DNA of 64,000 nucleotides from Cryobacterium sp. Y11 (GCF_002929535.1 NZ_PJJO01000052.1:82476-146475), one strand, 5' to 3'; shown: positions 11,058 to 20,069, counted from the first letter of the stretch. Notes: generated from the letters alone by a model not told the origin. Translations and numbers: made by a program.

Positions 11058-12718
11058 TCCAGAAGCAGCTGGCCGGGTGGAACGCCTCCGCCCCCGTCGT
11101 CGAGGTCGACGGCCTGTCGATCGCCTACAGCGGGCGCACCGGTGACACGGCGGTCCTGCACGACGTTTCCTTCAGCCTGGGCCGCGGAGACACCCTCACG
11201 CTCGTCGGCGAGTCGGGTTCGGGCAAGACGACGACGGCGCAGGCGCTGATCGGACTGCTGGCGGCCAATGGGCGAATCACGCACGGCAGCATCCGTTTGG
11301 GCGGTCTGGATGTGACCGAATGGTCGTCGAAGCAGTGGCTGCGGCTGCGGGGCTCGCACATCGGTCTCGTGCCGCAAGACCCGCACAACTCTCTGAACCC
11401 GGTGCGGCGCATCGGTGACAGCCTGGCGGAGGTCATGAACCTGCACCGCTTCGGCAACGCGCCAGCGACCCGGCGGCGAGTCATCGAACTGCTGGAGCGG
11501 GTGCAGATCTCGGAGCCGGAGCTTCGGGTGAAGCAGTATCCACACGAGCTGTCGGGCGGCATGAAACAAAGGGTGCTGATCGCCAGTGCGATTGCCATGC
11601 GTCCGGCACTGATCATCGCCGACGAGCCCACCAGCGCCCTCGATGTGACGGTGCAGAAAACCATCCTGGATCTGCTCGACGAACTGCGTGCAGAGAGTGG
11701 GACATCCGTTCTGCTCGTCACCCACGATCTGGCCGTCGCGGCGGACCGAGCCACCCACGTCATCGTGTTGAAGGATGGCCGGGTGCAGGAACAGGGGCCA
11801 AGCGCGGCGGTGCTGTGGCACCCGCAAGCGCAATACACGCGCGCACTTCTGGCCGATGCACCCGCGCTGAGCGCCGCGGTGCGCACGAGTGACGACGTGC
11901 GGGCGCAGCTCGCCCTATCGCAGCACGCCGAGCCGGTGGTCGTGGTGAATGATCTGGTGCAGGTGTTCTCCCGGGGGCGCACGTTACCGGGGTTGCGGGC
12001 GGTGGATTCAGTCTCGTTTGAGGTGCGCCGCGGCATGACCCACGCGCTCGTGGGCGAGTCCGGCTCGGGCAAATCAACGATCGCGCGGGCCGTCATGGGG
12101 TTTCAGAAACCAACGTCGGGCGGCATCCTAGTCGACGGCGTCGACATGACGAGCGTGTCGGGACAGCAGCTGCGGCAAGCCCGGCGGCGCCTGCAGATGG
12201 TGTACCAGAACCCGTTCGGCAGTCTGGATCCGCGGCAGAGTGTGCAGCAGATTCTGGTCGAGCCGATGAGCAATTACCGTATCGGGTCCGCGCGCGAACG
12301 CCAGCAACGCATGCTCGCAGCCCTCGATCGGGTCAGCCTACCCGCAACGATGGCGGCCAAGCGCCCGCACGAAATGTCGGGCGGGCAGCGACAGCGGGTT
12401 GCAATTGCGCGGGCGCTCGTGCTCGAGCCGACCGTGCTCGTGCTCGACGAGGCGGTATCGGCGCTCGACGTGACCGTGCAGGCGAGCATTCTCGAGCTGT
12501 TGTCCGAGGTGCAGCGGGAGCTGGGTACGGCGTACCTCTTTATCTCCCACGATCTGGCCGTGGTTCGGCAGGTGGCGCAGACCATGACCGTGCTCAGCCA
12601 CGGCGTCGCCGTCGAGTCCGGCATTACCGAAGACGTTTTCGCCTCGCCCCAGCACCCGTACACGGTGACGTTGCTCGACGCGATCCCCGGGCGCCGGGCA
12701 CAGTCTCGCGCGCTCTAA
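11054..12718 (+). CDS. Fused double ATP-binding protein of the dipeptide-type ABC importer
   Basis: A 554-aa protein containing two complete nucleotide-binding domains: Walker A GESGSGKT at 52-59 and a second GESGSGKST near 333; signatures LSGGMKQRV near 166 and MSGGQRQRV near 440; Walker B LIIADEPTSALD and VLVLDEAVSALD. It equals a DppD-DppF fusion and should energise the two permeases upstream. The start at ATG 11054 overlaps the permease stop; a longer open frame upstream is the permease in another frame. Its stop overlaps the end of the convergent gene by four bases. Confidence 0.95.
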   Translation: MIQKQLAGWNASAPVVEVDGLSIAYSGRTGDTAVLHDVSFSLGRGDTLTLVGESGSGKTTTAQALIGLLAANGRITHGSIRLGGLDVTEWSSKQWLRLRGSHIGLVPQDPHNSLNPVRRIGDSLAEVMNLHRFGNAPATRRRVIELLERVQISEPELRVKQYPHELSGGMKQRVLIASAIAMRPALIIADEPTSALDVTVQKTILDLLDELRAESGTSVLLVTHDLAVAADRATHVIVLKDGRVQEQGPSAAVLWHPQAQYTRALLADAPALSAAVRTSDDVRAQLALSQHAEPVVVVNDLVQVFSRGRTLPGLRAVDSVSFEVRRGMTHALVGESGSGKSTIARAVMGFQKPTSGGILVDGVDMTSVSGQQLRQARRRLQMVYQNPFGSLDPRQSVQQILVEPMSNYRIGSARERQQRMLAALDRVSLPATMAAKRPHEMSGGQRQRVAIARALVLEPTVLVLDEAVSALDVTVQASILELLSEVQRELGTAYLFISHDLAVVRQVAQTMTVLSHGVAVESGITEDVFASPQHPYTVTLLDAIPGRRAQSRAL

Positions 12719-13197
12719 GCTCGAGTGCTGCGCGCTGCGCGAATAATCAGCACAATCAGCGCAACGAGGGCTGCGGCGCTGACCAGGTAGAGCGCCATGC
12801 CCCAGGGGGCGTGGTCCCCACCCGAAATCATGAATGTATCCGCGAGCGACATGCCGGGCGCGAAGGCAACAAAAATGTGCCCGGGCGCTGCGAACACCAG
12901 CAGCACGAGGTAAGCCGCGACCGGGCTGGTGTGTCGACGGGTCGCGACCAGCAAGACCACGGCGGCCAGGGCTATTCCGATCGCACCCCAAATGAGAACT
13001 AAGTCAGCGGTGAGTGACTCATCTACGCGGGCCATATCCGCTCGAATTTGCCCGAGCGTCGCGCCAGGCACCGCGGCCAGCGGATTCCACACCAGTATCT
13101 GCAGCACCCCGACGATTGCGTACCCGGCCACGACCGCGAAGCCCACTAATACCGCCGTGACAGCGCGGCGCGATGGTCGTGTTTCGGTTTTCCCCAT
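12715..13197 (-). CDS. Four-helix membrane protein of unknown function
   Basis: A 160-aa protein with a short basic cytoplasmic N-terminus (MGKTETRPSRRAV) and four predicted transmembrane segments. The start at 13197 is preferred because residues upstream in the frame are not membrane-like; GGCGAG lies just upstream. It is convergent with the ABC ATPase and overlaps it by four bases. I do not recognise a family. Confidence 0.65.
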   Translation of the reverse strand: MGKTETRPSRRAVTAVLVGFAVVAGYAIVGVLQILVWNPLAAVPGATLGQIRADMARVDESLTADLVLIWGAIGIALAAVVLLVATRRHTSPVAAYLVLLVFAAPGHIFVAFAPGMSLADTFMISGGDHAPWGMALYLVSAAALVALIVLIIRAARSTRA

Positions 13198-13590
13198 CTC
13201 GCCAGCGTACCGACCATCCGCACGCAGTTCGAAACGGATGCCGTCGGCCGGGTCAGAGTTGTCACCATCTTGAGACGGGCGTTCCGATGTCAACGCATTC
13301 TCACGGCACAGTTGAAGACCATAGCAAGGGATCCGAAGGGCTCCGTAGGCCACCTCATGGCCCTGCGTGCGGGCACACAGACCCGGCGCGATCTCGAGGA
13401 TGGCCAGTTTTCACGTGCGGCAAGCCTTCGCCCGTGGCGTGGCGTGGCGTGACCTGAACCGGGATCGCATCGGCTCTCGGCGATACGCGCCAGGTCACGT
13501 ATCGCCGGTTCCTCGGTAGCGCCGCTGGTGATGCCCAGCCCGCGAGACCGCAGTAAAAACGCTGCGCCCGCCATCAGACGCCCGCGCGCG
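13198..13590. other. Intergenic stretch without a recognisable gene
   Basis: Short open frames on both strands show no known domain and no good ribosome binding site. It contains a triple GTGGC micro-repeat near 13433-13449. It separates the convergently organised membrane-protein gene from the 3' end of the LacI gene. Confidence 0.4.
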
Positions 13591-14589
13591 CTATGGAAGC
13601 GCGCAGCCACAGGACTGGCGAACGACCAGCTCCAGGGGATAGAGGCGATGGTCATCGGCGGCTTCAGCGTGCCCAAGAAGGTGGGCTACGGCATCCTTCG
13701 CCATTTGCCGTACGGGCTGACGCAGTGTGGTGAGAGCAGGCCAGCTGTACTCGGATTCCGGCGTTCCATCCAGGGAGACGATGGCGATCTCCCGCGGCAC
13801 TTCGACACCGCGTTCATGAAGCGCGCGCAGCACACCTACCGCCTGCATGTCCGTGCTTACGAAGAGGGCCGTAGGCCGGTCGCTGCTGGCCACGAGCTTC
13901 TGGCCGGCAGCGTAGCCGCCTTCGCGTGAGTAGCCAGCCGGATAACGAGGGCCGGGCGCAACGCCCCCCTCGCGAAGAGCGTCCTCCCAGCCGCGCAAGC
14001 GGGTGTCCGACGGCGTCGTGTTTCCGACGAACCCGATGTGCGTGTGGCCGTGCTGGAGAAGGTGAAACACGCCCGCCTTGGCACCATTGAAAAGGTCCGA
14101 GCCGATGGCATGTGTGCCCTCAGTGGGATGGAGCTGATTGAAAAGAGAGAGCCGGATTCCGCTGGCGGTGAGATTGGCGATATCTACCAGGCGCAAGTCG
14201 CAGGCGACGATAATGCCGTCGACCTGTCGCCCGGCTAGGCGGTTCACGTGCTGCACGACGTCGCTGTCATTGCCATTGATAACGACGAGGGCATACCCGA
14301 GCGCCTCCGCAGCGTCCTCCGTTGCCTGCGCGAGTTCGGCAAAGAACGGGTTGCTGCTGTCCGGAACGACCAGCCCGATCATGTCGGAAGAGCCTCGTTT
14401 GAGCGCGCGGGCGGCGGCGTTGGGCCGATAGCCGAGCACACGAACGGCGTTCCGTACGCGCTCCGCCGTCGCGAAGGCTACCGGCTTTGGGCCGTTGTTG
14501 AGGGTATAGCTCACAACCGCCGTGCTGACGCCAGCATAGCGCGCGACGTCAGCACGGGTGATTGCTTTCTTCGACAAGTCGCTCGGCAC
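13591..14589 (-). CDS. LacI-family transcriptional regulator
   Basis: A 332-aa repressor. The N-terminal helix-turn-helix (ITRADVARYAGVSTAVVSYT, residues 10-29) is followed by the hinge RALKRGSSDMIGLVVP and a periplasmic-binding-protein-like sugar-binding domain. GTG start at 14589 with GAGGA upstream. It lies 9 bp downstream of the oxidoreductase gene and is co-transcribed with it. A LacI-type palindrome at 15941-15958, in the divergent promoter of the locus, is its likely operator, giving autoregulation and sugar induction of the ABC transporter. Confidence 0.95.
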   Translation of the reverse strand: MPSDLSKKAITRADVARYAGVSTAVVSYTLNNGPKPVAFATAERVRNAVRVLGYRPNAAARALKRGSSDMIGLVVPDSSNPFFAELAQATEDAAEALGYALVVINGNDSDVVQHVNRLAGRQVDGIIVACDLRLVDIANLTASGIRLSLFNQLHPTEGTHAIGSDLFNGAKAGVFHLLQHGHTHIGFVGNTTPSDTRLRGWEDALREGGVAPGPRYPAGYSREGGYAAGQKLVASSDRPTALFVSTDMQAVGVLRALHERGVEVPREIAIVSLDGTPESEYSWPALTTLRQPVRQMAKDAVAHLLGHAEAADDHRLYPLELVVRQSCGCALP

Positions 14590-14598
14590 AGCTAATCC

Positions 14599-15804
14599 TC
14601 ACACATCGTGTGGGGCGTCTCCGAAATCATGGATCGGTAGCCGTTCTCCGCCAGCGAGGGCCGAACGGTGTGCAACAATGCCGGGAAGTGTGAAGCGAGC
14701 CGCGACCCATGCGTTGACCGGCGGCAGGGTCCGGGTGTTCACGGCCGTCACGAAATCGTCCACGAGAAAGTGATGGCTGCCTTCGTGCCCGTTGTGCACC
14801 CCGATGAATTCGTCAGGGAGGCGCTCGGTGTCGTGGATGAGGGCGTGGCCGGAGACGAACGCGTCCCGCAGCGCGGGAGAGACATTGGCAAGCGAGGGGT
14901 CGTCTGCAGTCAGAGTAGCCGAAGTGTCGATCTGAGCTGAGACATCTTCGACGCCGGTCTTGTCCTGCCAGAAAGCGACAGTAGCCATCTGTTCAAAACT
15001 TCCTTCCGTTCCGAAAAAGCGAAACCTGGACTCGCGGATGTACGAAGGGTAGCCCACGCGGCGCATCTCATTGATGCGCATGGCGCCACCACTGGCTAGT
15101 TCGAACAACGCGGAGGCATTAGAGAAGTCGTTGTCGAACATGCTGATGTCGCGGTCGAAAACGCCATCGTTGCGATCGTCGCGCACGCCGATGCAGCTCA
15201 CACTCGTGGCGTGATCCGGGATCGCTCCCAGAACGCCCCCGATGGAGTGGGTCGGGTAGAGCATGGGCGGGTAGCTCGCGGTGCTTTTCCAGTCGTCGCC
15301 GCCGCTGTACTTGTACGCATCGTAGAACCCCAAGTCCATGTCGTGAACGTAGTCCCCTTCAGCATAGAAAACCCGGCCGAACTTACCGGCGGCGAAGTTC
15401 TGCCGAGCGAAAACCGTTGCCGGGTTATAAAAGCTGGTCTCGCCCATCATGTAGCAGAGCTTTGTGTCGCGAACGAGTTCGATGATCGTGGCGATGTCGT
15501 CTTCGCTGATCGCCATCGGCACAGCGGAATAGACGTTCTTTCCCGCCCGAAGCGACTGGATAACGAGAGGCCCGTGGGTCCAACGCTGAGTAAATATAGC
15601 GATCGAGTCGATGTCGTCTGAGGCGAGCATGGTCTCAAAGTTGTCGACCACGCCGTCGAGGTGGATACGGTCGTTGAGTTCCTGGGCGCGTTCCGTGACG
15701 ACATCCGTCACGACGACTCGGGACACGCCGGGATGCAGTTTGAAGAGGGTGGCGAACTGGCCGGCAAATTGACCGGCGCCGACAAGTCCAAGTGAGATCG
15801 ACAT
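14599..15804 (-). CDS. Gfo/Idh/MocA-family oxidoreductase
   Basis: A 401-aa NAD(P)-dependent sugar or polyol dehydrogenase-like protein. The dinucleotide loop GLVGAGQFAG occupies residues 6-15. The position normally occupied by the EKP motif, which supplies the catalytic lysine in many members, reads SAVPMA (Ala94-Val95-Pro96), so classical chemistry is doubtful. The start at ATG 15804 is chosen for AAGGAAG 4-10 bases upstream and the family N-terminus. It is divergent from the sugar-binding lipoprotein gene and shares a promoter region with it. Confidence 0.88.
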   Translation of the reverse strand: MSISLGLVGAGQFAGQFATLFKLHPGVSRVVVTDVVTERAQELNDRIHLDGVVDNFETMLASDDIDSIAIFTQRWTHGPLVIQSLRAGKNVYSAVPMAISEDDIATIIELVRDTKLCYMMGETSFYNPATVFARQNFAAGKFGRVFYAEGDYVHDMDLGFYDAYKYSGGDDWKSTASYPPMLYPTHSIGGVLGAIPDHATSVSCIGVRDDRNDGVFDRDISMFDNDFSNASALFELASGGAMRINEMRRVGYPSYIRESRFRFFGTEGSFEQMATVAFWQDKTGVEDVSAQIDTSATLTADDPSLANVSPALRDAFVSGHALIHDTERLPDEFIGVHNGHEGSHHFLVDDFVTAVNTRTLPPVNAWVAARFTLPGIVAHRSALAGGERLPIHDFGDAPHDV

Positions 15805-15940
15805 GTGCTTCCTTTCCGAAGCTGGAGGCAAAGCGTGTCACCGCCATGGTGCACACGATTGCCGAGTCTACTCGAAACAACTCTGATATCTACCCCGTAA
15901 TTTCAATAAAAAGAGATCAAAAATACTTCTAGCTAAAATC

Positions 15941-15958
15941 AATCTACTCGTGTAGATT
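15941..15958. promoter_or_regulatory. LacI-type operator palindrome
   Basis: AATCTACTCGTGTAGATT is an 18-bp palindrome with 7-bp perfect arms and the central CG typical of LacI-family operators. It lies between the divergent oxidoreductase and sugar-binding genes, 66 bp before the lipoprotein ATG. A half-site TCTACTCG recurs at 15867-15874, nearer the oxidoreductase. The surrounding AT-rich stretch (15897-15940) probably holds the promoters. Confidence 0.75.
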
Positions 15959-16023
15959 TGGGCAAATCCGGGTGGTCTGGCGTCAGTCCGCAACCGAAAA
16001 CCTCCAAGATCAAAGGAATGACA

Positions 16024-17268
16024 ATGAAGTCACGATCAGTACTCTTTGCCGTCGGTACGGTAATCGCGCTCGCCGCAACGGGCTGTAGTTCGGCGGCGAG
16101 CGAGGGCACGACGCTCGAATTTCAGACTGGATTGTCCATCGATGCTCAGCTGATGGCGGCCTTCGAGGAGGCCTCCAGCGATTACGAAGCGGCGAACCAG
16201 GGTGTCACGATTGATCTGATCCCGGCCGGCACCAACTACGAAGCCGATATGAAAGTGCGCTTGGCCGCCGGTAACGTTCCCGACATTCTGTGGACCCATG
16301 GCTGGTCTCTTCTTCGCTACAGTGAGTTCCTCGCGCCGCTTCAGGACGAGCCGTGGGCCGAGCACTTTAACCCGGTTCTCAGCGACGCGATGGTGAACGA
16401 CGCCGGTGAGTTCTTCGCCTTCCCCGTCGATACGGATGTCGCCGGCCTCATCTACAACGCTGACGTCCTCGACCAGGTCGGCGTCGATCCGGCCGACATT
16501 GTGACCTGGGACGATTTCACGGATGCTGCAACTCTCGTGAAAGCGGCCGGCATAGTTCCCATTGCTGCCGCGGGTAAGGACTCCGGTGCCGGTCAACTCG
16601 CCGACTGGCTGGCCCCGGGAGCCTATACCGATGACGAACTCACGGAACTCGCCGCCGGCCGATTCGTGGACCAGCCGTATCAGGACCTGCTGGATTTGGT
16701 GGAAAGTTGGAAAGATCAGGAACTTTACAACCCGGACTACAGCTCAGCATCCGAAGACGATGTCGCCCGGGCTCTCAGTTCCGGTGATGCGGCCTTCGCC
16801 TTCAACCCAAACAGCATGGTGAGCAACGCAACGCAGTACAACCCGGACGTGACGCTCGGCTACCTGCCAGTGCCGTCGATCACCGGTGACGATCCCTACC
16901 TGATCGGCGGCGAGTACAACGCGTACGGGCTGTCTAAAACTGGTGACAATCTCGAGCTGGCGAAGGACTTTCTGAACTTCCTTGCCCAGCCAGCCCAGGC
17001 CGGGGCGCTCGCGTCGGCTGTTGGCAGCATCCCAGGCATGACGAACGCGACCTCCGAGCTCGGAGCGCTACAGGACAGCTACGACCGCTACGTCGCGGAT
17101 GGCACAGTCCCGTTGAAGCCGTACTTTGACAGGGTCTATCTGCCCAACGGGATGTGGAACACCATGGTCACCTCGACCGATTCGGTGATCACCGGACAAA
17201 GCGCTCCCTCCGGTGCGCTCACCCAAGTCAAGAGTGACTTCTCCAGTCTCTTCGGGCAGTCCAACTAG
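16024..17268 (+). CDS. Sugar ABC transporter substrate-binding lipoprotein
   Basis: A 414-aa family-1 extracellular solute-binding protein. The signal peptide MKSRSVLFAVGTVIALAATG ends at Cys21, the expected lipidation site. The mature part carries the usual layout of carbohydrate binders (VRLAAGNVPDILWTHG, DTDVAGLIYNADVLDQVG). AAAGGA (16012-16017) sits at the right distance from ATG 16024; the ATG at 16018 is too close. Its likely ligand is a sugar or polyol; the sequence does not say which. Controlled by the operator upstream. Confidence 0.92.
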   Translation: MKSRSVLFAVGTVIALAATGCSSAASEGTTLEFQTGLSIDAQLMAAFEEASSDYEAANQGVTIDLIPAGTNYEADMKVRLAAGNVPDILWTHGWSLLRYSEFLAPLQDEPWAEHFNPVLSDAMVNDAGEFFAFPVDTDVAGLIYNADVLDQVGVDPADIVTWDDFTDAATLVKAAGIVPIAAAGKDSGAGQLADWLAPGAYTDDELTELAAGRFVDQPYQDLLDLVESWKDQELYNPDYSSASEDDVARALSSGDAAFAFNPNSMVSNATQYNPDVTLGYLPVPSITGDDPYLIGGEYNAYGLSKTGDNLELAKDFLNFLAQPAQAGALASAVGSIPGMTNATSELGALQDSYDRYVADGTVPLKPYFDRVYLPNGMWNTMVTSTDSVITGQSAPSGALTQVKSDFSSLFGQSN

Positions 17269-17281
17269 CCAATCCGGAAAC

Positions 17282-17316
17282 GGGGCGCCCTCATCCCTTG
17301 CGGATGAGGGCGCCCC
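17282..17316 (+). promoter_or_regulatory. Stem-loop between binding protein and permease
   Basis: A 15-bp perfect stem (17282-17296 with 17302-17316) and a five-base loop lie 13 bp after the binding-protein stop and 26 bp before the permease start. It has no T-run, so it looks like an mRNA-stabilising or partial-termination hairpin that lets the lipoprotein be made in excess over the permeases. Confidence 0.75.
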
Positions 17317-17342
17317 GACGCACAGTTCCCGAGGAGGAATCG

Positions 17343-18263
17343 ATGTCGCAAGTGACAACCCTGCCCCGAGCGGGCATCCGACGGCGGCCGAGGCGCGGTC
17401 GAGGTGCCGGTATCAACGTGTTCTATCTCCCCGCGCTGCTCATCTTCGCCATCTTCACGATTTACCCGCTTCTGAATGGCATCACCCTTTCGTTCACGAA
17501 CTGGAATGGGTACAGCGCGGCGCGCGATGTCGTAGGCGCAGCGAACTACCTGCGTCTGTTCGAAGACGAGACGTTTCGTATGGTGCTGCTGAACACCTTC
17601 ATTTTCGGGATCGGCAGCACGGTCATCCAACAGATCCTTGGCCTGGGTCTGGCCGTGGCACTCGATCGACCGTTGCGCGGACGGACTGCGATTCGCGCGA
17701 TCATCTACCTGCCGGTGCTGGTGTCTCCGGTGATCATGGGCACCATGTACTACCTCTTCTTCCAGTACAACAATGGGGCCCTCAACGACATCACGACCTT
17801 GTTCGGCGGCGAACGCATAGCCTGGCTGAGTGATTCCCAGACCGCTGTGCTGATCATTGTGCTGGTCAACTCGTTGCAGTTCGTGGGCATCTCGATGATC
17901 ATCTATCTCGCCGGACTTCAGTCGATACCCACCGTCTACTACGAGGCGGCCAACCTCGACGGCGCGGGCGCCTGGCAGCAGTTTCGGCACATCACCATTC
18001 CCCTGCTGCAGCCTGCCTTTGCCACCAGCATCGTGCTCAACCTGATCGGCGGGCTGAAACTCTACGACATTATTCAGGTGCTCACTGGCGGCGGGCCCGG
18101 CTACTCGACCAACTCGGTGTCCACCTTGGTCGGGGTGGCCTACTTCGACAACCAGAGTGCGGGCTATGCCTCCGCCATGGGAGTCGTGCTGTTTCTCATC
18201 ATCGTGGTGTTCACCCTCGGACTGAACACCCTCCTCAATCGACGTCGGCTGGAGCAGCAATGA
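17343..18263 (+). CDS. Sugar ABC transporter permease, MalF/UgpA-like
   Basis: A 306-aa permease with six membrane helices after an arginine-rich N-terminus. Typical sequences are ALLIFAIFTIYPLLNGI, the SFTNWNG segment, the EAA loop YYEAANLDGAGAWQQF and the GGGPG motif. GAGGAGG lies 7 bases before ATG 17343. Overlaps the next permease by four bases. No ATPase gene is present at the locus, so a shared MsmK-type ATPase encoded elsewhere is expected. Confidence 0.94.
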   Translation: MSQVTTLPRAGIRRRPRRGRGAGINVFYLPALLIFAIFTIYPLLNGITLSFTNWNGYSAARDVVGAANYLRLFEDETFRMVLLNTFIFGIGSTVIQQILGLGLAVALDRPLRGRTAIRAIIYLPVLVSPVIMGTMYYLFFQYNNGALNDITTLFGGERIAWLSDSQTAVLIIVLVNSLQFVGISMIIYLAGLQSIPTVYYEAANLDGAGAWQQFRHITIPLLQPAFATSIVLNLIGGLKLYDIIQVLTGGGPGYSTNSVSTLVGVAYFDNQSAGYASAMGVVLFLIIVVFTLGLNTLLNRRRLEQQ

Positions 18264-19090
18264 TCACCAAACTCGGCCGTCCCGCCAAGATTCTGCTTGC
18301 CGCAGGGTTGCTGGCCATTGTCGTCCTTCAGCTGCTGCCGTTCTATGTGTCGATCACCACCTCTTTAAAGGAGCGCACCGACCTCTCCTCGACATGGCTG
18401 CCGCCCCTGGACGGAGTGTTCCTCGGCAATTTCATGTCGGCAATCACGGATGGCAACATCCTGCAGTCCATTTTGAACAGCGCAATTGTCACGGGTGTAT
18501 CCACGATCCTGGTTTGTTTCTTGGGGGCCATGGCCGCATACCCGCTGGCACGTCGGCTCACCACGATGAATAAGGCCGTTGGAGCGCTCATTCTCGCGCT
18601 GATCATGATTCCACCGCTCAGTATTCTCGTTCCGCTGTACACAATGCTGACGCAGATGCAGGCGGTGAACACCTACTGGGGGATCATTGCGGTCATGGTG
18701 TCGACGCACCTGCCGCTCAGCATCTTCTTCTACACGGCATTCATGCGATCGTTGCCGATATCGGTAGAGGAAGCGGCCACGGTCGACGGGGCGAGCGCGT
18801 TCCAGACGTTTTTCCTGGTGGTCTTACCCGTGCTGAAACCCGTCACCGCCACCGTCGCTATTCTGACCGGGGTGAGCACCTGGAACGAGTATGCCCTGTC
18901 CTCGTTTATCCTGACCGACCCGGCGATCCGAACGATCGCCCCATCGATCGCGTCCTTCTTCTCGGCGCAATCGAGCAACCTTGGCGCGGCATCGGCGGCT
19001 TCACTCCTCGCTGTGCTGCCGGTGCTCATTGCCTACCTGTTTCTGCAGCGCTACTTCATCAAGGGAATGGTGGCGGGGTCGGAGAAATAA
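18260..19090 (+). CDS. Sugar ABC transporter permease, MalG/UgpE-like
   Basis: A 276-aa permease partner with six helices and the conserved EAA loop SVEEAATVDGASAFQTFF. The start overlaps the upstream stop (ATGA). Together with the MalF-like protein it forms the channel for the lipoprotein at 16024. Confidence 0.94.
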   Translation: MITKLGRPAKILLAAGLLAIVVLQLLPFYVSITTSLKERTDLSSTWLPPLDGVFLGNFMSAITDGNILQSILNSAIVTGVSTILVCFLGAMAAYPLARRLTTMNKAVGALILALIMIPPLSILVPLYTMLTQMQAVNTYWGIIAVMVSTHLPLSIFFYTAFMRSLPISVEEAATVDGASAFQTFFLVVLPVLKPVTATVAILTGVSTWNEYALSSFILTDPAIRTIAPSIASFFSAQSSNLGAASAASLLAVLPVLIAYLFLQRYFIKGMVAGSEK

Positions 19091-19142
19091 CTGACCCCGG
19101 CTCGCCGCCCAATGAATACGACCATCTGAGCCGGGCGTAAAC

Positions 19143-19160
19143 TATCTTGATAGCAAGATA
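19143..19160. promoter_or_regulatory. MarR-type palindrome upstream of the SDR gene
   Basis: TATCTTGATAGCAAGATA has perfect 7-bp arms around ATAG and resembles operators of MarR-family regulators. It lies 65 bp before the SDR ATG and 52 bp after the permease stop, so the SDR gene probably has its own regulated promoter. No MarR gene is present in this window. Confidence 0.6.
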
Positions 19161-19225
19161 CTTTCCCGCCGCCGCGCGGTTTGCGCGGACGCACCACGCC
19201 TCGGCGTGAGACAAGGAGTCACGGC

Positions 19226-19978
19226 ATGAGTACATTCACCGACAAGGTCGCCATCGTCACGGGCGGCGGAAGTGGCATTGGAGAGGCCATCGCAATGGCC
19301 CTCGCGACAGAGGGCGCATCCGTCGTGGTCACCGACATCAATCTCGAGGCGGCGCAGCGCGTCACCGACGAGATCATCGCAGCGGCGGGAACCGCGTCCG
19401 CATTCAAGCAGAACACCTCGATTGCCGCCGAGTCGGAAGCGGCCGTGGACTTCGCCGTCGCCACCTACGGCGCCCTGCACTTGGCCGTGAATAACGCCGG
19501 GATCGCCGGCGCGCCCGCCGACATTGGCGAGTACGACACGGCTGTGTGGGACCGTGTCATCGGCGTCGACCTCAGCGGCGTGTTCTATGGCATGCGCTAC
19601 CAGCTGCCCGCAATGGTCGCAGCAGGCGGTGGCTCCGTGGTCAACATGAGCAGCGTGCTCGGATCCGTTGGCATCGCCCAGAACGCGGCTTACGTGGCCA
19701 GCAAGCACGCGCTCGTCGGCCTGACCAAGGTTGCAGCCCTCGAGTATTCGGCCCGAAACGTGCGCACCAACGCCGTGGGACCGGGCTTCATCGACACTCC
19801 GCTGGTGCGTTCCGCGATGGGTGCCGAAGCGATCATCGCCCTCGAGGCTCAGCACGCGACGGGACGCCTTGGCACCAGTGCCGAGGTAGCTGCCCTTGTC
19901 TTGTTCCTGCTCAGCGACGCCGCGTCGTTCATCACCGGTAGCTACCACCTCGTCGACGGCGGGTACTCCGCGCACTAA
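19226..19978 (+). CDS. Short-chain dehydrogenase/reductase (SDR)
   Basis: A 250-aa classical SDR. The cofactor loop TGGGSGIG is at 12-19, NNAG near 90, the catalytic serine in NMSSVLG and the catalytic pair Tyr156 and Lys160 in YVASK. AAGGAG (19213-19218) supports ATG 19226. It may oxidise a product of the adjacent sugar locus or act independently, since a separate palindrome precedes it. Confidence 0.93.
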   Translation: MSTFTDKVAIVTGGGSGIGEAIAMALATEGASVVVTDINLEAAQRVTDEIIAAAGTASAFKQNTSIAAESEAAVDFAVATYGALHLAVNNAGIAGAPADIGEYDTAVWDRVIGVDLSGVFYGMRYQLPAMVAAGGGSVVNMSSVLGSVGIAQNAAYVASKHALVGLTKVAALEYSARNVRTNAVGPGFIDTPLVRSAMGAEAIIALEAQHATGRLGTSAEVAALVLFLLSDAASFITGSYHLVDGGYSAH

Positions 19979-19990
19979 CTAACAGTGTGT

Positions 19991-20024
19991 CCGGCGGCAT
20001 CCGTTGTGAAGCGGATGCCGCCGG
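19991..20024. terminator. Hairpin between convergent SDR and cycA genes
   Basis: CCGGCGGCATCCG and CGGATGCCGCCGG form a perfect 13-bp stem with an 8-base loop. It lies between two convergent genes and could serve both. No T-run follows, as is common in high-GC actinobacteria. Confidence 0.6.
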
Positions 20025-20069
20025 CGCGAGACTGCGACGCGGGTCGCGGAAGTGACGCCGGTGCGCGGC

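Noticed and set aside
17265..18260. 331-codon minus-strand open frame opposite the MalF-like permease
   Set aside because: It is the antisense shadow of a clear permease and its sequence is histidine/glutamine-rich without a domain.
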